Assembly: GCF_030409905.1 (NCBI RefSeq)
Contig: NZ_JAUFQT010000001.1
Span: 642,001-706,000, forward strand
From: Echinicola jeungdonensis
Lineage (GTDB): Bacteria > Bacteroidota > Bacteroidia > Cytophagales > Cyclobacteriaceae
Reading direction: 5' to 3'
Length of the DNA: 64,000 nucleotides
Shown here: positions 42,064 to 51,100 of the stretch, piece after piece
How positions within the stretch are numbered: the first letter of the stretch is position 1
Layout of the letters: each line of letters starts with the position of its first letter
Program-made: the position numbers and the translations under genes
The notes under the pieces: generated by a model
The model's input: the letters and a program-made list of their open reading frames with translations, nothing else
What the model was told of the DNA's origin: nothing
Databases searched by the model: none

Positions 42064-42984
42064 TTAATGGAGTGAATAAACTTTTTCAAGTTTTTGCCTG
42101 TCCCATTTGGCCAGGTTAGCCCCTGCTTTATATGTGCTATGAAGAAAATCCGTTACCATTTGGGAGGGATTATTTGATTCCTGCAATTCCTTATAGGGAA
42201 GGATAAACTCTCCCAAATCCTGATGGTAAAAAGCGCTGTCCGGTTTGATAGTGGCATTTTTTAAGCCCTCAGGTTCAGGGTACATATAATTGTAAAAAGC
42301 TGCCTGAGGGAAAAAGCCATTTCCCGGCCAAAATCCGCAACTACTTACCTCCTGGGAATAAGCCTCCTGGGTCACCCTGTCAGGCAAATGCGGAATTCCC
42401 CCTGGATGCAAGGGGGCTTCTCTTCCAGAGAACCTAGTTACCGCCAGGTCAAAGCCGCCCCAGAAAAAATGGACGGGACTGCATTTCCCAATAAATTCAG
42501 ACCTAAACTGGATAAATATTTCGTGCGCATTGAGCAATACTTGATGCAAATCAGTGGCATATTGAGGATTATAGGTGGAATGTCCCTCATCGAGATGGAA
42601 AGGCACTGGATTTTCCAATTCATTGGGTAAGGGGTTAATTTCACATTCAATATCCAAATCCTTTAAAATGGAAAAGGTCTTTTTAAAACAAGACGCTACA
42701 GAAAGGTTTTTCAGGTCGATTCGCTGTTCCTCATTTTTGCTGGTGATGATTTGCAAATAATGGTTGAGAAAATCAAAATTGATCTGAAAATGCTTTTCCG
42801 GGTATGGAATGTCACCTGTGGTCAGCCCAAATGGCGTAACAAAAAAGGTAATGTGCCATGAATGATTGATCCATGGAAGCCGTACCAATTTAATCTTTCC
42901 TACAATTTGGGTCCACATATGGATGGTTTCGTAAGTTTCCTTCGCTTTTTCAAACGATAGTTCGGGCCAGGATTCACTTTTCAT
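42064..42984 (-). CDS. DUF5996 family protein
   Basis: This 306-residue protein is full length for DUF5996. Conserved parts include SWPELSFEKAKETYETIHMW, NHSWHITFFVTPFGLTTGDI, PFHLDEGHSTYNPQYATDLH, PVHFFWGGFDLAVTRFSGRE and SCGFWPGNGFFPQAAFYNYM, then LGEFILPYKEL. The family's function is unknown; the many Trp/His/Glu clusters suggest an enzyme. It is a single gene with its own upstream region. Confidence 0.88.
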   Translation of the reverse strand: MKSESWPELSFEKAKETYETIHMWTQIVGKIKLVRLPWINHSWHITFFVTPFGLTTGDIPYPEKHFQINFDFLNHYLQIITSKNEEQRIDLKNLSVASCFKKTFSILKDLDIECEINPLPNELENPVPFHLDEGHSTYNPQYATDLHQVLLNAHEIFIQFRSEFIGKCSPVHFFWGGFDLAVTRFSGREAPLHPGGIPHLPDRVTQEAYSQEVSSCGFWPGNGFFPQAAFYNYMYPEPEGLKNATIKPDSAFYHQDLGEFILPYKELQESNNPSQMVTDFLHSTYKAGANLAKWDRQKLEKVYSLH

Positions 42985-43715
42985 AACGCTAAAATTTTAA
43001 TCAACAAAATAAAACAAAAGCCACTCCAAACACTTTTTAAAACCTCAAAATCAGATACTTATTTAATTTAACAAATTCTACATAAATTTTGCAGCCAATT
43101 GGAATATATACTGACTCCAATCCCTAAACTTTAGTTTTCGTGACGGCAGGATAATGTTCTGAGTATGATTTTTGGATTAAGGGAATCCAATTAAAAAATA
43201 TTCCATTTTGCCCATGGAGTTCCTGGCCTTTTTTGATTTTTGAGTTTGCAGGAATATCCGCGGATATTCCTAATCAAGGAATAATTGAGGCGACTGGAAA
43301 AATGCTGGGGAATAGAAAAAACCTGAACCAGAAGAATTGGCCCATTAGGATTAATTCTCCCTATATTTATAAGAAATGGATTCATCTACCAGGTTCCTTT
43401 TTCACCCTCTTATTGAAGCCCATTTGATTAGTTTTTAAACTCATCAACCCTAATTATCAGGGATTTTCATTTTTGGCCCTTACAATCTTCACTGGGAATA
43501 ATTTATATATAACTCCAATAAAAACTAATCAAAAATTAAACCTTTTATATATTTACACCACCTACAAAACGAATTTTAAAACTTATTTTTTGCTATTTGA
43601 ATCATTATAATTTCCCACCATTTCATTTTTTAATTAAATTAGTAAAAGCCCTTAAAAAACTTCCATTATTGATAATTGGTTCTCCGAGGTAATTAATTTT
43701 TAATAAGCTCATTCT
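42985..43715. other. Divergent region with a perfect palindrome
   Basis: About 730 bases without a gene between DUF5996 (minus) and the HTH regulator (plus). The notable item is the 20-bp perfect palindrome at 43251-43270 (separate entry). Other frames are short and unsupported. Confidence 0.5.
43251..43270. promoter_or_regulatory. Perfect 20-bp palindrome (possible operator)
   Basis: GGAATATCCGCGGATATTCC is its own complement over all 20 bases. The unspaced symmetry fits binding of a dimeric regulator better than a terminator, since there is no loop or T tract. No regulator can be assigned; the HTH protein 450 bp downstream is a candidate. Confidence 0.5.
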
Positions 43716-44726
43716 ATGGATTCCCTTAATCACTTTCAGTTGCTTTTTTTTGACCAAATCAAGAGGAAGATACCCAAACAAACGTCTTTGGTGGATGATA
43801 TTTCCACCCACCTAAATATTAGCATTGATAGTGCTTACAGAAGATTAAGGGGAGAAAAGGAAATGTCTTTTTCTGAAATCATTAATCTTGCTAAAACATA
43901 TGATGTGTCACTTGATTCCATTGTAAGTAATTATTTTAATGAGGTAAGTTTTACTTATCACAGTTTTTCAGATCCTGGATACACACTTAAAAAATACCTG
44001 GAGTCAATATTGGGTCATTTAGAGTTTTTGAAAACCTCAAATGAAAGAAAGCAGATGATTTACCTATCAAAAGACTTTCCCATTTTTCACTATTTTCGCT
44101 ATCCCAAAATTTGCACCTTTAAAATGTATTTTTGGCAGCGATTCATTCTTAATGACCCCAACTATACCAATACTGATTATAATTTTGAGGTAATTCCAAA
44201 GGAATTACTCCACCTCTCTAATAAAATCTATGGACTTTATGATGAAATCCCAAGTATCGAAATATGGAACAGGGAAACGGTAAACAGTACTTTAAATCAA
44301 ATTGAATTTTTTCATGAGAGTGGGTTATTTACAAACCATCAGGATGTCATCTTATTACTTGAGGAATTAATCCTGTTGCTTGAAAGCATTGAAAAAATGG
44401 CGGAAAGAGGTTCGAAAAAGCAAGAAGATGATAAGGTTGAAAATGATTCATTTTCCAATTATGAACTTCATTATAATGAAGTGACCATAGGGGATAATAC
44501 TATTTTTTTCAAATTGGGAGATGATCGGAAGATTTCATTTATTACCGCCAATGTTTTAAACATACTTAAAACCACAAATGAAAGATTTTGTGCAGACGTG
44601 GAAGCAATGTTGAGTAATTTATTGATGAAATCAACCAAAATAAGCGTCTCTTCCCAGAAAATCAGAACTAAATTTTTTAAAATTCAATATGATAAAATCA
44701 ACAATCTAATTTCCATTCTCCGCTGA
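43716..44726 (+). CDS. HTH transcriptional regulator
   Basis: A 336-residue protein with an N-terminal helix-turn-helix, LVDDISTHLNISIDSAYRRL then RGEKEMSFSEIINLAKTYDV (about 25-64), of the BetR/XRE type common in Bacteroidota. The remaining 260 residues are a helical sensor-like domain (LEFLKTSNERKQMIYLSKDF, LLLEELILLLESIEKMAERG) without a known ligand site. It is not adjacent to an obvious target gene; the outer-membrane barrel gene downstream (45149) may be one. Confidence 0.72.
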   Translation: MDSLNHFQLLFFDQIKRKIPKQTSLVDDISTHLNISIDSAYRRLRGEKEMSFSEIINLAKTYDVSLDSIVSNYFNEVSFTYHSFSDPGYTLKKYLESILGHLEFLKTSNERKQMIYLSKDFPIFHYFRYPKICTFKMYFWQRFILNDPNYTNTDYNFEVIPKELLHLSNKIYGLYDEIPSIEIWNRETVNSTLNQIEFFHESGLFTNHQDVILLLEELILLLESIEKMAERGSKKQEDDKVENDSFSNYELHYNEVTIGDNTIFFKLGDDRKISFITANVLNILKTTNERFCADVEAMLSNLLMKSTKISVSSQKIRTKFFKIQYDKINNLISILR

Positions 44727-45148
44727 TTCCAGTAAAAATGGATTATTGAATCATTTAAAAACAACTACTGAATCCGAGGCAAAAATCAATTTTCCAAAGT
44801 TATTCTATTATTGTTCCTTGCCAATTCCCCTTCTATTTTTAAGGTTATAGTAAAAAATGCTTTTTCTCTACCAATAAAGGCCTCTCCTAGCAATCTAGAC
44901 TAAATTTAACCCATTTCACTATCACTTTTCAAAGCCAGATCCACCGACAATCTGGTAATTTTACTTATACATTAATTACTTAAAGCCCCCAACAAAAGTT
45001 TGGGGAAATTGCCCTTAAACCTGGAATTCCGGTTCCTGGAATTGGGAAAATCAAGAATTGTAATGAATCTATTTCTCAATCAAAGGAAATCTCCTTTAAA
45101 GCAGGATATAGAAGACAAATAATTTAAAATACTGTAAACCAGAACATA
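44727..45148. other. Intergenic region
   Basis: About 420 bases without a gene. AT-rich with short direct runs; it probably contains the promoter of the barrel gene, but I cannot mark it. Confidence 0.4.
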
Positions 45149-45736
45149 ATGAAAACATTGAAGGTAATTATCATCAGTTCATTTGTGATGTTAAGTTCAG
45201 TAATGATGGCATTTTCACAAACTGAGAAAGGGAAGTTTTTCTTGGGTGGTGAAACCAATTTAAATTTCACATCAATGAACTCTGAATTAAAATTTGGTGA
45301 ATTTACGGAAGACACCGGAAAAACTTCAACCTTAGAGGTATCTCCTAAGTTTGGAAAATTCATTGTTGATGACTTGGTATTGGGATTAGAAATTCCGATC
45401 GCTCATTATGCTTATACCCCCCCATCAGGGAATAAATCCAAATTAACAACCTTTGCTATCGCACCTTTCGGAAGGTATTATTTTGGTCCTCCAAACCCTG
45501 TAAAACCCTACCTACAAGGAATGGCTGGTTATGGGATCATTGAAACCAATGGAGGCGGCGATTCAGGTTCTATACTTCTTTATGAAATTGCTGGTGGAAT
45601 TGGAATTTTCTTAAACGAAAAAGTGGCATTAGATATTCAATTAGGTTATGGCTCTACCAATTATGATTATGACGGGGATTATAAAGAGGTATTAAACGGA
45701 TTAGATCTTGGCTTAGGTTTTACCATCATAATGTAA
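45149..45736 (+). CDS. Outer-membrane beta-barrel protein
   Basis: A 195-residue protein with a signal peptide (MKTLKVIIISSFVMLSSVMM, AFSQ) and alternating amphipathic strands of an OmpA/porin-like barrel (GKFFLGGETNLNFTSMNSEL, TTFAIAPFGRYYFGPPNPVK, IGIFLNEKVALDIQLGYGST). It ends in a hydrophobic strand LGLGFTIIM with an aromatic-rich final region. Function unknown; typical small Bacteroidota OM protein. A terminator follows directly. Confidence 0.85.
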   Translation: MKTLKVIIISSFVMLSSVMMAFSQTEKGKFFLGGETNLNFTSMNSELKFGEFTEDTGKTSTLEVSPKFGKFIVDDLVLGLEIPIAHYAYTPPSGNKSKLTTFAIAPFGRYYFGPPNPVKPYLQGMAGYGIIETNGGGDSGSILLYEIAGGIGIFLNEKVALDIQLGYGSTNYDYDGDYKEVLNGLDLGLGFTIIM

Positions 45737-45737
45737 A

Positions 45738-45764
45738 AAAACCCATTTAGGGGTTTTATAAAAA
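45738..45764 (+). terminator. Terminator after the barrel gene
   Basis: AAAACCC (45738-45744), six-base loop, GGGTTTT (45751-45757), immediately after the stop codon. Confidence 0.7.
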
Positions 45765-45807
45765 ATGTTTTATTTTTTTGATGAAAAATTAAATACTAAA
45801 TTTTGTA

Positions 45808-45833
45808 TGGCCCGGGCGCAAACCCTGGGCCAT
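45808..45833. repeat. GC-rich hairpin (REP-like)
   Basis: ATGGCCC-GGG-CGCAAA-CCC-T-GGGCCAT folds into a strong stem. A near relative (GCCCGGGGTGCCAACCCAGG GA) occurs at 57652-57674, so it may be a dispersed element. It also lies at a convergent gene pair end and could act as a terminator. Confidence 0.5.
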
Positions 45834-45862
45834 TTTAATTTTGATTGGCTTATCGGTGGACC

Positions 45863-46753
45863 CTAAACCGTAACTTCTATGCTTTTAAACAAATAATCCA
45901 TCACCACTTTTTTGCTTTCTGAATCACAGATGACATAATTTGAAAACAAATTATTTTTGTATCTAAAAATAACCACATACACTTTATCCCCCATGCTCAC
46001 CTTTTCATTAAAACGAACCTGATACCCAATCCTTCTGGTTTTCTCCTCCTCCAAAATCAAATCCCTTATTTCCTCGACATCTAAATCGGTGATCCTTTTT
46101 CTCTTTTTAATTTTAACATCCATAAAATTTTGGGACAATTTTCCTGTTGTGTAAACTTCTTGACCATAATGGGAATGGATGATTCCAACTGTATTAAAAT
46201 CATTGAATTTATCGTTATCTACTACAGTATCTGTTTTTGAAAAGGAATAGCTATAATAGTTTAAATCCAAAGAATCGATACTTAAAGGTTTAGATTTCAC
46301 CTCTTCCAACTCTTGGATAAACTCCTTATTTAGGGCTTTTTGTAATTTGTCAGGTAATCTGGAATAATCAATTATTTCATGACCCCGATAACCGGGCTCA
46401 ATATAAAGTTCCGAATACTCGACTAATTGACCAGTTGAATCAATATGGCCGCCTGAACTTCCACTAGTACTACTAAAAACTGCTTTTCGCCCAGAAAAAT
46501 AATTCCTGTAAACCTGATAAGCTTTTTCATCATTAATGGTTTCCACCAATTCATATTTCAAAAGCTGGAAATCATCAGCATTGGTAACATTTTCTGTAGT
46601 CCAGTTGTGGAATAAGTTTTCAAAATTGGTTTCGAAGTCTTCAACAGGTTTCCCAAATTCATAAATGGGCACCTCTTTTTCTGGAACATTCATTTGGGCA
46701 AATGCTGAGTTAAAAAGCAGGAAACTGATAAAAACTAGAAAAAAGGTTTTCAT
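45863..46753 (-). CDS. Secreted hypothetical protein
   Basis: A 296-residue exported protein. The signal peptide MKTFFLVFISFLLFNSAFAQ is clear. The mature part has no family I recognise; visible features are a charged region (ELEEVKSKPLSIDSLDLNYY) and a C-terminal VSMGDKVYVVIFRYKNNLFS. Probably periplasmic or cell-surface. Neighbouring genes do not suggest a role. Confidence 0.75.
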   Translation of the reverse strand: MKTFFLVFISFLLFNSAFAQMNVPEKEVPIYEFGKPVEDFETNFENLFHNWTTENVTNADDFQLLKYELVETINDEKAYQVYRNYFSGRKAVFSSTSGSSGGHIDSTGQLVEYSELYIEPGYRGHEIIDYSRLPDKLQKALNKEFIQELEEVKSKPLSIDSLDLNYYSYSFSKTDTVVDNDKFNDFNTVGIIHSHYGQEVYTTGKLSQNFMDVKIKKRKRITDLDVEEIRDLILEEEKTRRIGYQVRFNEKVSMGDKVYVVIFRYKNNLFSNYVICDSESKKVVMDYLFKSIEVTV

Positions 46754-46918
46754 AAAATGTTGTTTAAGTTTTAAAAGGTTTATTGTAGTTAAATATTATT
46801 AGTTCTAAAAAATTCATTTTACCAAAGTCTGGAGATTTTGTTTTTTGGGGCCTGGTCGGAAAATCACTTTGCTTAGAAGCCAAGTCTGAAGGCTTGGACT
46901 ATCCAATAAAAACAATGC

Positions 46919-47377
46919 CTACAATTCTTCAAAAGCAGGCTTGATATTGCCCCAAAATTCATCCAGTGCAATAATTCTGGGTTTTAGAAAGGAAATAATT
47001 TGCGGCCAATCGTCCTTGTTCATTACACTGGGACCTTTTAACTTTTTTTCAACCATGGAAGTGATTTTCCCAAACTCATCCTGGTCATGAAGTTTCCACT
47101 CCCAATCTTCCCCCAGAATAGCATGAAGCATTTTCTTAAATTCCCTTAATTGCTCAAAGACCAATTCCTGCAATTCGGTATCAGGATGGTTTATCTCAAT
47201 GCCGATGGAAACAAAATTTCGCTCAGCACGCATCCTGAAAAAAATATGCTTGACCCCTGTTTTATAATTTTGCCAGTTGACACGCCCTCCTTCGGCACTT
47301 GGGACAGGCTTCATATATTGCCCAAATGTGGTCCAAAACTGCTTTTTGGTCCTTGTAATTTCTTCTCTTTTGTACAC
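46919..47377 (-). CDS. DUF4268 domain protein
   Basis: A 152-residue cytoplasmic protein matching DUF4268: KQFWTTFGQYMKPVPSAEGG, VNWQNYKTGVKHIFFRMRAE, ISIGIEINHPD-like FVSIGIEINHPDTELQELVF and DWPQIISFLKPRIIALDEFW. The family is related to nuclease-associated folds and has no defined activity. It is adjacent to folB (1 bp gap) on the same strand. Confidence 0.85.
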   Translation of the reverse strand: MYKREEITRTKKQFWTTFGQYMKPVPSAEGGRVNWQNYKTGVKHIFFRMRAERNFVSIGIEINHPDTELQELVFEQLREFKKMLHAILGEDWEWKLHDQDEFGKITSMVEKKLKGPSVMNKDDWPQIISFLKPRIIALDEFWGNIKPAFEEL

Positions 47378-47743
47378 TTATTGGTAATCTTCTGGATAGG
47401 AAACCTTTACTACCGAATAATCCACCACTCCTCCCAATGCTGGATTGTGTTTTTTGATGATAATTTCCACCCGTTGGAGTTTGGGATAAGCTTTAATAAT
47501 GTCATCAATCATCAAATGTCCAAGATGCTCCAAAAGTTTGACGGGCTCCTGCATATGTCCCTTGGCGATCTGATAAAGGCGGGAATAATCCACTGTCTCA
47601 TGGAGGTCATCCTCGAGCATGGCTTTCTTAAAATTGGTCTCCACATGGATATCCACGGTAAAGCGGTTGCCCAACTTCTTTTCCTCCGAAAACACCCCAT
47701 GAAAGGCGTGAAATTCAATTCCTTCAAGTGAAACTTTTCCCAT
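47378..47743 (-). CDS. folB: Dihydroneopterin aldolase
   Basis: This 121-residue enzyme converts dihydroneopterin to hydroxymethyldihydropterin in folate synthesis. Features: GIEFHAFHGVFSEEKKLGNR (family start), DLHETVDYSRLYQIAKGHMQ with the catalytic Glu/Tyr region, LLEHLGHLMIDDIIKAYPKL, and EIIIKKHNPALGGVVDYSVV with the catalytic Lys (KKHNPA). The start codon shares a base with the upstream DivIVA gene stop. An octameric tunnelling-fold enzyme of normal length. Confidence 0.93.
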   Translation of the reverse strand: MGKVSLEGIEFHAFHGVFSEEKKLGNRFTVDIHVETNFKKAMLEDDLHETVDYSRLYQIAKGHMQEPVKLLEHLGHLMIDDIIKAYPKLQRVEIIIKKHNPALGGVVDYSVVKVSYPEDYQ

Positions 47744-48600
47744 TAATCGAATTGGTCAAAAAATGATCCAGATTTTTTTTGTTTGGGTTCATCAGGAGCT
47801 TGGGATGAGGTATCGTCCTCATTATGGCTGGTTTCCTCACGGTTTTGGATATTACCTGGCTCCTCTTTAGTTTCAGGTCCAGTTTTTTCAGGAGTTTCCT
47901 CAGCCTCAGCAACAGAACTACCTGGAATGGAAACAGGAGGGGTGGTTTCGGTAACCTCGCTTTCACTTTCCCTTTCTTTGGGCCTGGCTTCTATATGGCT
48001 ACCTACATTATCCTCGTCATCAAAGCTCACCTTCCGGCTCATGGTTTTCACCAATTTAGCATGTGCCTCCATATCCACCCTTTTGAGATCATCCTGGGAA
48101 TGCTTAATGGTTTCCTGGGTATTGTTGGCCAGGTTTTTCAAATTGCGGAGGATTACCTCACGCTGGGCCAACAAATCCTCATAATCCTCCACCAAAACAC
48201 TAGCATCTTCCTTCATATCCTCCATTATTCTTTTGGCCTTGGTTTCGGCGGATTCTATTATGGCCCTGGATTTATTCTTTGCTTCGGAAAGCATGGCATC
48301 AGAATTCATCTGGGCTTCCTTAAGGATCAATTCAGCTGTTTTATTAGCCTGTTCAATCATATTGGCCCCGGTATCTTCCGCTGCTTTTAAGGTTTTGAAT
48401 AGAGAACCTTCCACCTCCCTGAGCTTGGCGGATTCTTTTTGAACCTGTTCCAATTTGATTTCCAACCCTTTTTTCTCATCCATTATCTTCTCCCACTCCT
48501 GGGAAAGGGAAGCCAAAAAAGAGGCAACTTCTTCCTTGTCAAACCCCCTGAAATTTTTCTCAAATGTTTTTTGGCGGATTTCTAACGGTGTAATTTTCAT
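47743..48600 (-). CDS. DivIVA-domain coiled-coil protein
   Basis: About 285 residues from ATG 48600 (MKITPLEIRQKTFEKNFRGF); the frame open 8 codons further adds nothing. The N-terminus is the DivIVA domain (IRQKTFEKNFRGFDKEEVAS FLASL), followed by a long coiled coil (EKKGLEIKLEQVQKESAKLR through KRIMEDMKEDASVLVEDYED) and an acidic, Pro/Glu-rich tail (SESEVTETTPPVSIPGSSVA). DivIVA proteins bind curved membrane and recruit division/polarity factors. It is upstream of folB, which is likely transcribed with it. Confidence 0.88.
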   Translation of the reverse strand: MKITPLEIRQKTFEKNFRGFDKEEVASFLASLSQEWEKIMDEKKGLEIKLEQVQKESAKLREVEGSLFKTLKAAEDTGANMIEQANKTAELILKEAQMNSDAMLSEAKNKSRAIIESAETKAKRIMEDMKEDASVLVEDYEDLLAQREVILRNLKNLANNTQETIKHSQDDLKRVDMEAHAKLVKTMSRKVSFDDEDNVGSHIEARPKERESESEVTETTPPVSIPGSSVAEAEETPEKTGPETKEEPGNIQNREETSHNEDDTSSQAPDEPKQKKSGSFFDQFD

Positions 48601-48605
48601 TTCGC

Positions 48606-49514
48606 TTATAATTCTATATCCCAAATGGAAACGGTCCTATCATCACTGACGGCTATAATTTTGTGATTATACCGACTCCACAACACTTTGTTTACCGAAG
48701 TACCATGTCCGGCATGCCTGGCCTTATCTATCACCTTCAAAAGCTTAAATGAGCTCCCATCCCACAATTTGATAGACTTGTCCATACTACAAGTTACAAA
48801 ATATTTGCCATCTTCTCGAAAGGACAAATAATTGATCGCATACAAATGGGCAACAATGCTTTCCTCCTCCTGATAGGAATCCACCGACCATACCTTAAGA
48901 TGAGCATCCCGGCCGCCACTGACCAAAATTTTCCCGTCTGGTGCATACCGCAAGGCAAATACCGAATTGGTATGATTGTGCATCTTTTTGAGAGGAGCAA
49001 AGGTTTCCAGATCCAGGATCACAACGGAATTATCACTCATCCCAATTGCCATATGTTTCTTCTCAGGAAACAGTGACATGACCCGGATACTTTTTTCACC
49101 CAATTTAATATGCTTCAACAAGGATTTTTCCTCAATATCGAGAATGGTCAGTACGCCGTCACCGGTTCCTACAAAAAGTTTCCCTTGATAAGCTTTTATA
49201 TCAAAAATGGCCTGATTGGTAATTTTTAGCGACCAAATTTCCTCTTTGGTATTCAGATCAACCACATGGACCCCTTCAAAATTATGGCCGATAAACAGCA
49301 GGTTTCTTTCCGGATCAACCGCAAGGGCATAAACGGAATGGGACAACTTGGCAATCAATTTCCCATCCTTGGGAGCATCCAAATCCCATTCCACCACCAT
49401 CCCATCGCCGGAACCAGTATAAAATTTTCTAGGATCCACTCCTTCCACCAAGGCATAAATACAATCATTATGTCCAGTGAGGGTATGGAGTTTATTAACT
49501 TGAATTTTTGACAT
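48606..49514 (-). CDS. WD40-repeat protein
   Basis: A 302-residue beta-propeller (ATG 49514, MSKIQVNKLHTLTGHNDCIY). Repeats end in GxGDGMV-VEWD, VGTGDGVLTILD, IGMSDNSVVILD, VSGGRDAHLKVWSVD, VTCSMDKSIKLWDG and VSDDRTVSIWDI, about seven blades. Such propellers are protein-interaction scaffolds; no catalytic part. It ends 5 bp before the DivIVA start, and the pair is probably one transcript. Confidence 0.88.
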   Translation of the reverse strand: MSKIQVNKLHTLTGHNDCIYALVEGVDPRKFYTGSGDGMVVEWDLDAPKDGKLIAKLSHSVYALAVDPERNLLFIGHNFEGVHVVDLNTKEEIWSLKITNQAIFDIKAYQGKLFVGTGDGVLTILDIEEKSLLKHIKLGEKSIRVMSLFPEKKHMAIGMSDNSVVILDLETFAPLKKMHNHTNSVFALRYAPDGKILVSGGRDAHLKVWSVDSYQEEESIVAHLYAINYLSFREDGKYFVTCSMDKSIKLWDGSSFKLLKVIDKARHAGHGTSVNKVLWSRYNHKIIAVSDDRTVSIWDIEL

Positions 49515-49553
49515 ATATTGCGTAATTAACTTCTTTATCCCCACTTGATTTAT

Positions 49554-50183
49554 ATGCAAGCAAAAATAGAAAAAATTAGCCCTTTATCAGCTTTAGCCCT
49601 GAAGAATATTGATGATCATGCAGATATGCCCATTGATTTTCTGAGCTTCCGGGAAAGGCTTTCCTTTGCCAATATCGGCCATCCGGAAAAAAAGAAGGAA
49701 TGGAAAGGGGCCAGGCTTGCCATAAAATCAGCCTTAGACGCCATAAAGCTGCCCTATCCAGGCTTTTATAAGGATGAACACGGCAAATCTCACCCAATGG
49801 ACGGTTATGGAAATGTTTCCCTAAGCCATACCAATGGACTGGCAGCAGCTATTTTTCACAAGGAAATGCCCGTGGGTATAGACCTGGATTATATCAAAGA
49901 AAAGGTGGTCCGCTTGGGCCCCAAATTCCTGGATCCACAGGAAATTGATTTTCTTGACAATGATCCCATTCTTTACACCATGGCATGGTCTGCAAAGGAA
50001 TCTATTTTTAAATGCCAGGGAAGAAAAGGAATTAGCCTACGGCAAAACATCCTTCTTTTCCCCTTTTCCCATTTGGACAACGTGATAAAGGGAAAAATTT
50101 ATGATACCGACTTTGCAGACCATTATTATACAGTAAAGGTGGAAAGGGACAATGACTTAATATTAACTTATACTATTTGGTAA
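49554..50183 (+). CDS. 4'-phosphopantetheinyl transferase superfamily protein
   Basis: A 209-residue transferase that attaches the CoA pantetheine arm to carrier-protein serines. It has the family's WKGARLAIKSAL, PHFDEHGKSHP-like DEHGKSHPMDGYGNVSLSHT, PVGIDLDYIKEKVVRLGPKF (metal Asp/Glu: IDLD) and YTMAWSAKESIFKCQGRKGI (WSAKE). It is of the Sfp/AcpT-like type. Divergent from the WD40 gene with a 39-bp spacer. Confidence 0.88.
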   Translation: MQAKIEKISPLSALALKNIDDHADMPIDFLSFRERLSFANIGHPEKKKEWKGARLAIKSALDAIKLPYPGFYKDEHGKSHPMDGYGNVSLSHTNGLAAAIFHKEMPVGIDLDYIKEKVVRLGPKFLDPQEIDFLDNDPILYTMAWSAKESIFKCQGRKGISLRQNILLFPFSHLDNVIKGKIYDTDFADHYYTVKVERDNDLILTYTIW

Positions 50184-50294
50184 ATTAAAATAATTGTTAT
50201 TTGTTCACTTGGAAAGTGTCATCCTATCCGGAGCAATTATAGATTAGTAGCACAATTCCGGATAACTGTATAAAAAACAAACCCAAAATCAATC

Positions 50295-50879
50295 ATGAAA
50301 ACTTTCATTTTTACCTTTTTACTTTTTCTGGGATTATGGAGCAGTTCCTTTGCCCAAAAGGTAAGCCCTTTTGAATTAAATAATCTAAATAGTAACGGGG
50401 TCTTTTCACTGGAAGATTACAACAAAGCAAAAGCTGTGGTTTTGATTTTTACAACCAATGGTTGCCCATTTGCCAAGTTGTATGATGAAAGGATTATTCA
50501 GCTTCAACAAAAATTTGGACCACAAGGCTTCCAATTTGCAATGATCAACCCTCATATAAACATGGAGGAAGAAGAAAGCACTAAAGCCATAAAGGCAAAA
50601 ATTGACAATAAAAATATTACTTTCCCTTACTTGGTTGATGATCAACAAAAAATCTCCCGACAATTGGGGATTAGCAAAATTCCCCAGGCAGTAGTCATCC
50701 AACCCAGCCCAACGGGTTTTTCTATCGTTTATTCAGGAGCCATTGACAACAATCCCCAATTGCCAGAACAAGCTTCCCAAAAACATTTGGCCAATGCCCT
50801 TAGGGAAATTTCGGAGGGAAACTCCCCATCTCTTTCCAACACCAGACCGGTGGGATGTAACATAGAATGGAAGGAATAG
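50295..50879 (+). CDS. Secreted redoxin/thioredoxin-like protein
   Basis: A 194-residue exported protein (signal peptide MKTFIFTFLLFLGLWSSSFA) with a redoxin-like fold: VVLIFTTNGCPFAKLYDERI has a peroxidatic-type Cys (NGCPFA, only one in the classical CxxC position), FQFAMINPHINMEEEESTKA, and the cis-Pro in GISKIPQAVVIQ. The final GCNIEWKE adds a second Cys. Similar to AhpC/TSA-like proteins of Bacteroidota; likely periplasmic. Confidence 0.85.
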   Translation: MKTFIFTFLLFLGLWSSSFAQKVSPFELNNLNSNGVFSLEDYNKAKAVVLIFTTNGCPFAKLYDERIIQLQQKFGPQGFQFAMINPHINMEEEESTKAIKAKIDNKNITFPYLVDDQQKISRQLGISKIPQAVVIQPSPTGFSIVYSGAIDNNPQLPEQASQKHLANALREISEGNSPSLSNTRPVGCNIEWKE

Positions 50880-51100
50880 TGGCTTAAATCCTGGAAAAAT
50901 TTTTAAATTTTTGAGGTATTTCACCTGTTAATCTTCCCTTTGTCCTTCCCCTTGTAAATGAGCATTTGATAAAAGTCATGTTAATGGGGATTTTAAACCG
51001 AACTCATTTTTTAATTAAATAATAATTGGAGTAGTATTTAGGTTTGTTCTTGCAGATTCAATTTGTCCAGAAAAGCTAAAAAACATTGCCACTTATTTGG
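50880..51100. other. Convergent intergenic spacer
   Basis: About 220 AT-rich bases between two convergent genes. No strong hairpin or gene was seen. Confidence 0.35.
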
